This document shows, in pieces, positions 44,446 through 53,228 of a DNA stretch of 64,000 nucleotides. Source of the stretch: Prorocentrum cordatum (Eukaryota > Sar > Dinophyceae > Prorocentrales > Prorocentraceae). Made by a program: the position numbers and the translations under genes. Position 1 is the first letter of the stretch, and each line of letters begins with the position of its first letter. The DNA lies in contig CAUYUJ010000194.1 in assembly GCA_963575745.1 (NCBI GenBank), forward strand, positions 52,985 to 116,984. The letters are read 5' to 3'. Below the pieces are notes generated by a model. The model saw only the letters and a program-made list of their open reading frames with translations, was not told the DNA's origin and made no database searches.

Positions 44446-47400
44446 TCAAGTCTGTGATAACCATAGAACTGCCTGTGGGAGCGCAGTCACGATGCACTCC
44501 AAAGCACTGAGTTCTGTATCAGTAACAGTTGTGGTCGGAGAAATAAGCCAAGCCCTCTCAAAAACTGACTTCCATATCAGCTGAGCGGGGTCCCGTCGAT
44601 CCCAATACCGAGGTTTGAGGCCTATGTCTATCCAGCAACCGCACCCACATCCCTCAGACGACACGCCGCCATCGAAACCAGCCCGAATAGCAGCAGCAAC
44701 GTAAAATTCTGTCTCATAATCATGTGTATACGGACTACATTCTGAACTAGAAATCTGGCCCTCTCGGGCCTGGTGTGTTAGAACGTCGGCACGAGTGTTC
44801 CACTCCCGAAAATCATGACGAATAAGATCCATACCCGGCGCTGGAGGTCGTATATTATAGCTGCAACAAAGCCCATCAAGCGTATTGATAATTTTTGATA
44901 TTCTATCCGCATATGATCTATTATCTGCACGCCACCGTCCCGTAGCCCAGCTAACCACGAGAAGCGAGTCACCCACCACCTCCAGAGGGATTCCAGGGGC
45001 CTCCAGGTTCCAACGGGTTGCTTTCATATTATGAAGAGCGATGCGCTTTGCAAGTTTCTCAGCAGCCATCGGACTATCATCCGTGCTCACCTGGATTTCA
45101 CCATGCTCGGAGGGCGCCAAATATGCGGGCGAACTCACAGGTCCGCACGTCGACACCTCCTGGAAACATTGAAGCATGCTATGAGTACAAAGGTGCGTGG
45201 CGTATTGCATAAATCCAAGCTGGGAGCCTGTGAAATGAATCCACCAATCATCTCCGAAAAACTCAGCTAATGTATATTGCCATGATCTCTGTCCAATACT
45301 CTCCGTACCTCGACAGCGACGTTTGTAAGAAGAGGCCTCCGACCAGTTGCCAAAGTGTCTCATCGTCTCGCTCATAAGTGTACGAGTGCGGTCAGTGTAC
45401 GGTCCAAAACATAAACTCGCCATACGGGAATCGCGCCATGTCCTCTCCGCCGCCTTCAAGTCAATCACTTTCTCAACAATCATGCCATTTGCGAAACTTG
45501 CAATGTCTTTTGCGAAATTCCAGTGCAATATCAGATAACGCTGGACAAGAGAGGAGTACCCAGCCTTCAAGAAACGTTCCCGTGCGACATGATATCTCCT
45601 CTGCTGATAAGCTTGCTCCGTTTCCGTCGGGCCTTTTCGAGAAGAGATCATCATCTTCAGGCATTTCCCTTCGAAGGAATGGAGAAACGAGAGAGTATAA
45701 GAATCTGCAGTGGTGGTCTCCATACCATACAGAGCCAGGCTCTGGACTCTGTCCTGGTATCTCCGCAGCTTATCCTTGAGAGGAATACAGTGCGACCTGA
45801 AATACCCTGCCTGAGAGTAAAATGCGCGACGAGCACAGTCTACGCGAAAAGAAACATCACGATGTACAGAACAGCTATATTCACTATGCAGCTGCGTGCC
45901 CAGTACGTCCATAGAAACAACTCTACGGTAACATAACTCATCAATCTGCTGCACTGCATTCCTCCCGTCACATGCATCTGAGAAGATCGGTATTTTAAGA
46001 TCCATCGAACGCGGGATATTCCCGTCCTCATCCAAGACAGCAGGAGCTCCGCACACCATGTACTTCAGCGATGTGGGTTTCCATCGCATCGAGAAGTTGT
46101 AAAGTGGAAGTGTCAAGTCTCTTACCATACGAGTAAGCTCCTCACGGCTACGACTGACGAGGTACACGTTATCTGCCCAGATAAAATGATTCACCACCGA
46201 CCGATGCTCCGTACCGAAATCTACCGCATACCCCATGCCCTGAACGTCCCAATTATGAATAACGTCACCCCACATGGCAGCAATAATGAGGTTAAAGCCC
46301 AAGGGCCCTTCTGGGCCTCCAGTCCTAATACAGGTGTCCCACTGGATGTTATCAATCTCCAACCCGTCATAGTAGAGGCAGCCCGTGCTGTGCGATAACG
46401 GATCCAGAAACGCGTGCTGTAAATACGCAGGGACACGTGCATGCTCAAGACCCTTATGAACGTTCTGTATCGTGCAGTTGTCAAAGGCCTGGTATATGTC
46501 CATGTCCGCAACGTACAGACACTCACGCTTCCCCCACTTGTCCCCGTGCATACACATGTTAGTAAGGCTACTCGTGATATGGGATGTGCTGTGACCCTGA
46601 CGGAACCCATAGAGGCCCAGAGGATGAAATAGCTTAGACTCTTCCACATGCTGCTCCACCAGGATAACTACGCACGCCGAGAACCAGCGAGTTATGCTAT
46701 TCTGTAAGCACAAGAGTCGAGCATCCGCCAAGTTCGTGATCCCCTTTAGTTTAGGCATGTATGCAATGAGAATGTCCCTCCATCGAACAGGGTACTGGAC
46801 AACCAGCCTCAAAAGAGAGTCGAAGATCTGTTGGATGTGCCGAACTGTGCACCATGGGAGAAGCTTGAGCATTTCACAAGGTACGCGATCCGGTCCTGTT
46901 GCCCGTCGCGTTCGAAGACGAGCCCTCGCTGCACAACATATCGACATCGTAATACTTCGAATGATCTGGCCACCCTTGATCTCCTCCTCCGCCTTCCTCC
47001 TGATTTCCTCCATCAAGTTGCTGTTCTCCTCCCTCCTACGCTGTGATGTCACCTTCCCCTTAACATGCTCCTCCAACTTCTCCTTCAAGATATATCTATC
47101 CTCCGTCTCCCATCCATCAACCACCACATGTTTGATACGATGTCGAATCTTACGACGAGTCGGGGGTACAGCCCATTCAAGAAGATCACGCCGATACTGT
47201 CTCCTCCAAACATTGGCAGCTGCTCTGAGTCTCTTTTTCTCTGGACCATTCTGAAGGGACCGAATCCGCTCTTCGAGACGTGTGAGCTCGGGCGGGCGAG
47301 TAGGCGCTGGAGGCCGGGCAGCTGAGGCCGTGGAGTAATCCACATCCTCCTGCGTAAATGCTTTCAAAATGACAGGAGCGGTCTCTGTCACGTCCTGTGG

Positions 47401-48435
47401 TCGTGTCGACGCAGCTGGAGGGGAACCACATCCAGCAAACACGGCACCGCAAAACTCGAGGTCAACCCTTTCCCTCCCTATCATCTCGTCCGCATACGTC
47501 TGAGCCCGCCATCCCACCAAAGAAGGTTCCCTATGCACACGCTCGACTGTCCAATCAGTCCTGCCAGGACTGGACTGTCGTACTGTGCACATAACTAGAG
47601 CATGATCAGCAAGTCTACTACGATTATGAGTTCCTCCGCTGCGATACTTGAAATCGATCTTACACTCCTGCACCTCCCACCCCATCGGAACCATCACATA
47701 GTCTAAGACTCTCCTCATCGATCTAGTCCGAGAACGATTTCGCTCTTGTCCCCAGGGCTCCCAGGTCGGGCGACGACGGTCGAAGGTGTTGGCAGCTAAC
47801 AAACCCCAAGTCTGCATAAAGGTCAGCAAGTTATCCGTCAATATCTGCCTCCTATCCTTCCTCTCCCTCTCCGCCTTCCCCTCAGATCCCGTCCTCCTCC
47901 ATGATTTCGTACCTGTCCCAGTGGCAGCATAACCCTGACCTGCAACCTCAAGCTGAACAAGTGGTGGCAACTCAACATTGGCATCCGCAAGCAAACAAAA
48001 GCTGGCCTGACGATATTTCTGCTTCAAGAGACGGATCTGACCCTCCAACTCCCCCAGCATTTCCGCCGATTCAAGATCACACTGATCACGATCATGATGT
48101 GGAAAATAAGCCGAACATATGATCACCTGAGACGCCTCCGTTCCAAACACACCCAAGACAAATCTATCGCAGTCTGTGACACATTCGCGCAGGAGTTGGG
48201 CCCACCCATGGGCATACAACAAGCCTGCACGTCTATCCCTGGAAGGTTTAAAATGCCAACCGAGTCTATCTAATTCAGCTGAGTCAAAGAACTCACACTC
48301 TTGCAAACCGAAAATTGAAGAGGCTCCTATCTTCCTCAGAGATGTTAGAACCTCGGTCCCACGTGAGTTGGAAACACCCGAATTACCTACATTCCATGTT
48401 CCGATACGAAGTCCCTTGCTCCAATATCGTTTTTG
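44446..48435 (-). CDS. LINE-4 ORF2: endonuclease, reverse transcriptase, permuted RNase H
   Basis: Open for 1329 codons after the ORF1 UGA. Residues are numbered from the UUG codon at 48306. The endonuclease starts 33 codons upstream of that point with LRIGTWNVGN, then LQE (1-3), ADANVELP (108-113), RRVLDYVMVP (198-207) and ADHAL (233-237). Reverse transcriptase: ATGPDRVP (469-476), YGFRQGHST (566-574), motif A MDIYQAFD (D603), RTGGPEGPLGFN (661-672), WADN (710-713), motif D FSMRWKPTSLKYM. Next FFGDDWW (1016-1022) and permuted RNase H: GDSLL (D1113), FREWNTRAD (D1174), GFDGG (D1212), TDTELSALE (E1265). No AUG occurs before residue 83, well inside the endonuclease. An out-of-frame AUG overlaps the UGA but closes after 18 codons. 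The enzyme would copy LINE RNA at a nicked target. All key residues except the WADN Asn look normal. Confidence 0.93.
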   Translation of the reverse strand, partial: QKRYWSKGLRIGTWNVGNSGVSNSRGTEVLTSLRKIGASSIFGLQECEFFDSAELDRLGWHFKPSRDRRAGLLYAHGWAQLLRECVTDCDRFVLGVFGTEASQVIICSAYFPHHDRDQCDLESAEMLGELEGQIRLLKQKYRQASFCLLADANVELPPLVQLEVAGQGYAATGTGTKSWRRTGSEGKAERERKDRRQILTDNLLTFMQTWGLLAANTFDRRRPTWEPWGQERNRSRTRSMRRVLDYVMVPMGWEVQECKIDFKYRSGGTHNRSRLADHALVMCTVRQSSPGRTDWTVERVHREPSLVGWRAQTYADEMIGRERVDLEFCGAVFAGCGSPPAASTRPQDVTETAPVILKAFTQEDVDYSTASAARPPAPTRPPELTRLEERIRSLQNGPEKKRLRAAANVWRRQYRRDLLEWAVPPTRRKIRHRIKHVVVDGWETEDRYILKEKLEEHVKGKVTSQRRREENSNLMEEIRRKAEEEIKGGQIIRSITMSICCAARARLRTRRATGPDRVPCEMLKLLPWCTVRHIQQIFDSLLRLVVQYPVRWRDILIAYMPKLKGITNLADARLLCLQNSITRWFSACVVILVEQHVEESKLFHPLGLYGFRQGHSTSHITSSLTNMCMHGDKWGKRECLYVADMDIYQAFDNCTIQNVHKGLEHARVPAYLQHAFLDPLSHSTGCLYYDGLEIDNIQWDTCIRTGGPEGPLGFNLIIAAMWGDVIHNWDVQGMGYAVDFGTEHRSVVNHFIWADNVYLVSRSREELTRMVRDLTLPLYNFSMRWKPTSLKYMVCGAPAVLDEDGNIPRSMDLKIPIFSDACDGRNAVQQIDELCYRRVVSMDVLGTQLHSEYSCSVHRDVSFRVDCARRAFYSQAGYFRSHCIPLKDKLRRYQDRVQSLALYGMETTTADSYTLSFLHSFEGKCLKMMISSRKGPTETEQAYQQRRYHVARERFLKAGYSSLVQRYLILHWNFAKDIASFANGMIVEKVIDLKAAERTWRDSRMASLCFGPYTDRTRTLMSETMRHFGNWSEASSYKRRCRGTESIGQRSWQYTLAEFFGDDWWIHFTGSQLGFMQYATHLCTHSMLQCFQEVSTCGPVSSPAYLAPSEHGEIQVSTDDSPMAAEKLAKRIALHNMKATRWNLEAPGIPLEVVGDSLLVVSWATGRWRADNRSYADRISKIINTLDGLCCSYNIRPPAPGMDLIRHDFREWNTRADVLTHQAREGQISSSECSPYTHDYETEFYVAAAIRAGFDGGVSSEGCGCGCWIDIGLKPRYWDRRDPAQLIWKSVFERAWLISPTTTVTDTELSALECIVTALPQAVLWLSQT

Positions 48436-48438
48436 TCA
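48436..48438 (-). promoter_or_regulatory. Candidate readthrough stop, UGA-C, between LINE-4 ORF1 and ORF2
   Basis: Minus strand CGC CAA TGA CAA AAA ends ORF1, and the same frame is open from the next codon through ORF2. The next base is C, as in LINE-2. Whether the ribosome reads through, reinitiates at a non-AUG codon, or ORF2 needs another mechanism cannot be decided from sequence alone. Confidence 0.5.
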
Positions 48439-49839
48439 TTGGCGTCTGTTGACCTCACTCTCTAACATCTGCTTAGTGACAGCCGCCACCGCAGGAAATG
48501 CGCTGACAACCTGCTGCCACTGCGGCTCGTGCACCTCCCAAGTATTACGAGCTGAAGTGAATGTGGCAATATTGATGGGACGCAAAGCACCCTTGGCGAC
48601 GGTCCATATCAACGATCGCGGTGGTCCAATTTCTCCTCTCACTTCGATCTGGGCGTGCTGTTGCGTCATCGTTCTGAACGCTCCGCAAAACCTCGCCACA
48701 GCTTTAACGTGATCCCTTTTCCAAGGTGCGCACTCGATTTGGACACGTAAATTTGATCCTGGGAACTGAATCGCAAGGCCCTCAGTCAAGACTGCAGGTA
48801 AGGGCAGACCATTGTGCCCATCAACAGTATTCTTAATGATTGCATCCCACTTCTTTTTAATCGTCCAGAGCAGGTCCCTACTCGTATTGGGTTTGAAACT
48901 GATCTTGACACTGCCAAACATATACCTGCCCGAATTGATACGCTCAGTTGTTTCACGATCTACTGCATCCTTCTCGAGTTGATTGCATCGCTCCAAGCAA
49001 TTGTCGATAAGTTTTTGGCAATCACTCCACGTTAGGAGTTGCTCCGCCCGCGCGCCATGATCTGACCAATTCGTCACCCACCCCTTCAACTCAATGTATG
49101 TCGGTCTGAAATCCTGGAAACGCGAGCTGGGAGATAAGCCAGGCGGCCCGCCGCCTCCAATACCTCCACCAGCCGTAGTACGAGAAACATCTGATCCAGC
49201 ACCACTTCCATTATGTACTTGACGCAGGGCCTCTTCAAATTTATTCATCCTCTCCTCCATCTTATTAGCTCTGTCATCGTGCTTCTGCAATGTACTCTCC
49301 ACGGCTTTGATATGATTGTTCGTGTTCTGAATGGTCTGTAAAATCTCCTCCTTACTATCCTCTGCTTTGAAGAAATGGTCCATGACGAACCGCTCAAACC
49401 CAGTGGTGGCAGTTTTCATCATCTCCTCACGTTGTTTTTGAATATCACCTCCATTCCTCGGTCTCTTGTTTTCTTTATTTGTGTCCACAGCAGCGTTCAT
49501 ATTTGCATCAACCGAAGAGGATGCACCCAACATTATTGCTTCTGAAATCTGTGATGGAATACCCCACTTGTTTAGAAATGCTTTGTCGTCTTCACGCTGT
49601 CGTTTCCCTGATGCACGCTCCAAGGATCTTAAATCAGCGGCGTCCCAAGGTTCAAATTGATCCAAGTAGTCGAAATGATCCACACGGTCCTCTCGAGGTG
49701 TCAATGGGCAGTCAAGATCTTGACTTGTATTCTGATGCCACTGAGCAACTGTTTCGTTCCAACGCCCCAATCCAATTGCTTCCAACAAAGCTTGTCTCGA
49801 CTCGGGTGTGTCGTACGACGTGGTCCCAAATACTTGCAC
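48436..49839 (-). CDS. LINE-4 ORF1 protein
   Basis: 467 codons, bounded upstream by a UAA at 49846-49848. The first codon given is GUG, since no AUG lies upstream in frame, so the start is uncertain. N-terminal part (about 1-130) is acidic and unrecognised, with a basic patch KENKRPRN. A predicted coiled coil follows at about 165-215 (EEILQTIQNTNNHIKAVEST, KMEERMNKFEEALRQVHNG), then a Gly-rich linker. The conserved globular part matches LINE-2: PTYIELKGWVTNW, ERINSGRYMFGSVKISFKP, APWKRDHVKAVARFCGAF, VRGEIGPP, LRPINIATF, TWEVHEPQWQQ. No zinc knuckle is seen. An RNA-binding chaperone role is inferred from position in a LINE. The fold could be RRM-like, but I cannot show that. Confidence 0.85.
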   Translation of the reverse strand: MQVFGTTSYDTPESRQALLEAIGLGRWNETVAQWHQNTSQDLDCPLTPREDRVDHFDYLDQFEPWDAADLRSLERASGKRQREDDKAFLNKWGIPSQISEAIMLGASSSVDANMNAAVDTNKENKRPRNGGDIQKQREEMMKTATTGFERFVMDHFFKAEDSKEEILQTIQNTNNHIKAVESTLQKHDDRANKMEERMNKFEEALRQVHNGSGAGSDVSRTTAGGGIGGGGPPGLSPSSRFQDFRPTYIELKGWVTNWSDHGARAEQLLTWSDCQKLIDNCLERCNQLEKDAVDRETTERINSGRYMFGSVKISFKPNTSRDLLWTIKKKWDAIIKNTVDGHNGLPLPAVLTEGLAIQFPGSNLRVQIECAPWKRDHVKAVARFCGAFRTMTQQHAQIEVRGEIGPPRSLIWTVAKGALRPINIATFTSARNTWEVHEPQWQQVVSAFPAVAAVTKQMLESEVNRRQ

Positions 49840-49954
49840 GAAGAATTACGATATGCACCTCAGGCTCTGCTGATCACTACCGCTGGCCTTGGCGGAGGTA
49901 GCCCAGGCAGGACAAAGTCAGCGGCTCCGTGACCTTGAGCCGACACGCCTTGAG

Positions 49955-50966
49955 CCGGGGGACTCGAAGAGCTTCCTGACAACATATAATGTGGGAAATA
50001 ATTTCAGAGAACGACTAGTTTTTCAGCCCAAGCGATTATAGACCTCTCAAGATGACTCTAACAAAACAAACGAACAGTTTTCCAATCGAGCTCGAGTATG
50101 AAACCGAGTTCAGACCTCTGAATGAGACAGGCGGACGCGTCTGATGTCTGCAGATCGATTCCTGTGATTACCAGCTCTGCAGCCCCCCATACAGCCTGAG
50201 TTAAGTGCAGAAAACCGAGAGTACCTCTCAGGATGACTCGAATAATACAACAGTTTCGCGGATCTCGTTCGAGCAGCAGACCGAGTTCCGAGCTCTCGGT
50301 TCGACGAACGGACGCGCCTGATGTCTCGAAATCGATTCCTGTGACCAGCAGCACTGTAGCCCTCCCCCAGCACGATTTAAGTACAGAAAACCGAGAGCAC
50401 TTCTCAAGATGACTCGAACAATACCAATAGGTTCGCGAACCTAGCTCGGGGAGCAGGCCGAGTTCAGAGCTCTTGATTCAACAGACGAACGCGCCTGATA
50501 ATTCTCAATCGATTTCTGTGATTATCAGCTCTGTGGCTGCCCTACAGATCGAGTTAAGTACGAAAAACCGAGAGCGTCTGCTACAATGACTCGAATAATA
50601 CGAATAGGTTTGCGACCCTAGCTCGGCTAGCAGACCGAGTTCAGACCTCTGGATTCAATAGGCGAACGCGCCTGATCATTCTGAATGCATTAGCGGTGCT
50701 GACCAGCTCTGTAGTTGTCCTGAAGCTCGAGTTATCTTGAGAAAACCGACAGCGCGTATCAAGATTACTCGAAACGGCCGTTCCCGCCTGCCTGCTTTTT
50801 GGCCTTCAAAGTTACCCGATCGAGCTGAGATCAAGATGGCGAGCGGGAATAAGATCGAATATCATGGGAAAAAATACTAGAGCTCTAACGAATGTTCAAA
50901 TTTTGAGAACGAAATTTTCAACCGACCAAAAGTCACCAAAAGGTCCGTCGAGATGTTTCTTGCCAA
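49955..50966 (+). repeat. F1 module, right flank of LINE-4
   Basis: Starts at GCCGGGGGACTCGAAGAGC (one base differs from the usual CTCGTAGAGC) with leader ACATATAATGTGGG. About four monomers and a tail (50765-50966) follow. Differs from 43080-44090 at only scattered positions. Confidence 0.88.
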
Positions 50967-51638
50967 CTGGGCGCCGGCGGTAAACCGTCAACCTTTCTTA
51001 TCGCCGGGGGACTCGTAGAGCTTCCTGACAATATATGATTTGGAAAAGAATTTCAGAGAACGACTAGTTTTTCAGCCCAAGCGATTATAGACCTCTCAAG
51101 ATGACTCTAACAAAACAAACAAACAGTTTTCCAATCGAGCTCGAGTATGAAACCGAGTTCAGACCTCTGAATGCGACAGGCGGACGCGTCTGATGTCTGC
51201 GGATCGATTCCTGTGATTACCAGCTCTGCAGCCCCCCATACAGCCTGAGTTAAGTGCAGAAAACCGAGAGTACCTCTCAGGATGACTCGAATAATACAAC
51301 AGTTTCGCGGATCTCGCTCGAGCAGCAGACCGAGTTCCGAGCTCTCGGTTCGACGAACGGACGCGCCTGATGTCTCGAAATCGATTCCTGTGACCAGCAG
51401 CACTGTAGCCCTCCCCCAGCACGATTTAAGTACAGAAAACCGAGAGCACTTCTCAAGATGACTCGAACAAGACCAATAGGTTCGCGAACCTAGCTCGGGG
51501 AACAGGCCGAGTTCAGAGCTCTTGATTCAACAGACGAACGCGCCTGATAATTCTCAATCGATTTCTGTGATTAGCAGCTCTGTGGCTGCCCTACAGATCG
51601 AGTTAAGTACGGAAAACCGAGAGCGTCTGCTACAATTA
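50967..51638 (+). repeat. F1 module truncated within monomers
   Basis: Hairpin A occupies 50967-51025 (TTATCGCC, one stem mismatch). Near-identical to the start of the preceding module, then cut at 51638 inside a monomer by an A' hairpin, leaving no tail. Confidence 0.85.
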
Positions 51639-51939
51639 CTGGCGCCGGCGGTGAACCGTCAACCTGGTCACCGCCGGGAACCTCGTAGAGCTCCTCTCAC
51701 TAGTAAGAGTGCAGAGAATCGACACAGAATCAAAAAATGGAGATTTTTCGAAAATCTTGAAATTCGATTTTTTTCGATGTTCATATTCGCTCAGTTCCCG
51801 GAAGTCAACTCATGCAAAAATCCATCGAGAGAGCTGAGCTGCTGTCAGAGAGGAGTTCATATGCCAATGCTCGGCGTAAAAATCTGCTTTTTCAAAATAA
51901 ATGGTCAAATATCTTTCAAATTTTCGCAAAACCACCCAA
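51639..51939 (+). repeat. F2 element with A' hairpin
   Basis: Hairpin A' occupies 51639-51693, with a perfect GGTGA/TCACC stem. The F2 body contains GTGCAGAGAATCGACACAG, CAATGCTCGGCGTAAAAATC and TCAAATATCTTTCAAAT. It ends at CCACCCAAA, where the next hairpin A starts. Similar bodies lie at 59.2, 60.0 and 61.1-61.4 kb. Confidence 0.8.
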
Positions 51940-53040
51940 ACTGGGCGCCGGCGGTAAACCGTCAACCTTTCTTACCGCCGGGGGACTCGTAGAGCTTCCT
52001 GACAATATATAATGTGGAAAAGAATTTCAGAGAACGACTAGTTTTTCAGCCCAAGCGATTATAGACCTCTGATAACTCTAACAAAACAAACGAACAGTTT
52101 TCCAATCGAGCTCGAGTATGAAACCGAGTTCAGACCTCTGAATGCGACAGGCGGACGCGTCTGATGTCTGCGGATCGATTCCTGTGATTACCAGCTCTGC
52201 AGCCCCCCATACAGCCTGAGTTAAGTGCAGAAAACCGAGAGTACTCTCAGGATGACTCGAATAATACAACAGTTTCGCGGATCTCGTTCGAGCAGCAGAC
52301 CGAGTTCCGAGCTCTCGGTTCGACGAACGGACGCGCCTGATGTCTCGAAATCGATTCCTGTGACCAGCAGCACTGTAGCCCTCCCCCAGCACGATTTAAG
52401 TACAGAAAACCGAGAGCACTTCTCAAGATGACTCGAACAATACGAATAGGTTCGCGAACCTAGCTCGGGAGCAGGCCGAGTTCAGAGCTCTTGATTCAAC
52501 AGACGAACGCGCCTGATAATTCTGAATCGATTTCTGTGATTATCAGCTCTGTGGCTGCCCTACAGATCGAGTTAAGTACGAAAAACCGAGAGCGTCTGCT
52601 ACAATGACTCGAATAATACGAATAGGTTTGCGACCCTAGCTCGGCTAGCAGACCGAGTTCAGACCTCTGGATTCAACAGGCGAACGCGCCTGATAATTCT
52701 GAATGCATTAGCTGTGCTGACCAGCTCTGTAGTTGTCCTCAAGCTCGAGTTATCTTGAGAAAACCGACAGCGCGTATCAAGATGACTCGAAACGGCCGTT
52801 CCCGCCTGCCTGCTTTTTCGCCTTCAAAGTTACCCGATCGAGCTGAGATCAAGATGGCGATCGGAAATAACATCGAATATCATGGGAAAAAATACTAGAG
52901 CTCTAACGAATGGTCAAATTTCGAGAACAAATTTTTCAACCGACCAAAAGTCAGCAAAAGTTCCGCCGAGATTTTTCTTGCCAACTAGCTCTCCAGCGCG
53001 CCGGAATTACTCTTAAGCTTCCAGCAATAACTTGCTAAGG
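51940..53040 (+). repeat. F1 module with hairpin A and part of B
   Basis: Hairpin A occupies 51940-51998. Fourth near-identical copy of the module seen at 43045, 49955 and 50967. About four monomers follow, with the tail from about 52785 and hairpin B at about 53007-53056. Confidence 0.85.
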
Positions 53041-53228
53041 GAAGCTCTACGAGTTAAGTTGTCACATTGTCCGCCTCGGCCGGCTGGGCCAACAGCTCCA
53101 CCCCGCGCCGGAATTCCTCTAGCTCATCGATGCCGAAGAGCTCTACGAGATATTACTCTCAAGCTTCCAGCAACTAGCTTGGGGAAGCTCTACGAGTCAC
53201 CTTTTGGCTCTCAGAGAGCTCTCCGGGA
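53041..53228 (+). repeat. Hairpin cluster: B, F2 end with C, B, F3 end
   Basis: An F2 end (GTTGTCACATTGTCCGCC) with hairpin C reaches 53152. A second hairpin B with CAACTAGCTTGGGG lies at about 53152-53200. A short F3 right end (CTCAGAGAGCTCTCCGGGAA) closes at 53228. Confidence 0.75.

Larger units (their letters stand above)
44150..49958 (-). mobile_element. LINE-4: most complete non-LTR retrotransposon in the window
   Basis: Length is about 5.8 kb, reading leftward: ORF1 (49839-48436), in-frame UGA, ORF2 (48435-44446) and about 285 bp of 3' untranslated sequence with a short T-run end. About 115 bp lie upstream of ORF1. The start of ORF1 is uncertain, so a modest 5' truncation is possible. 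Both frames are open without frameshift. Apparent 5'-junction deletion of TTACC. Confidence 0.9.

Noticed and set aside
43045-50966. Near-identical modules on both sides of LINE-4 read as long terminal repeats
   Set aside because: The element has a LINE gene set with an APE-type endonuclease, no integrase or protease, and it ends inside hairpin A. The same module also occurs in tandem without LINE-4.
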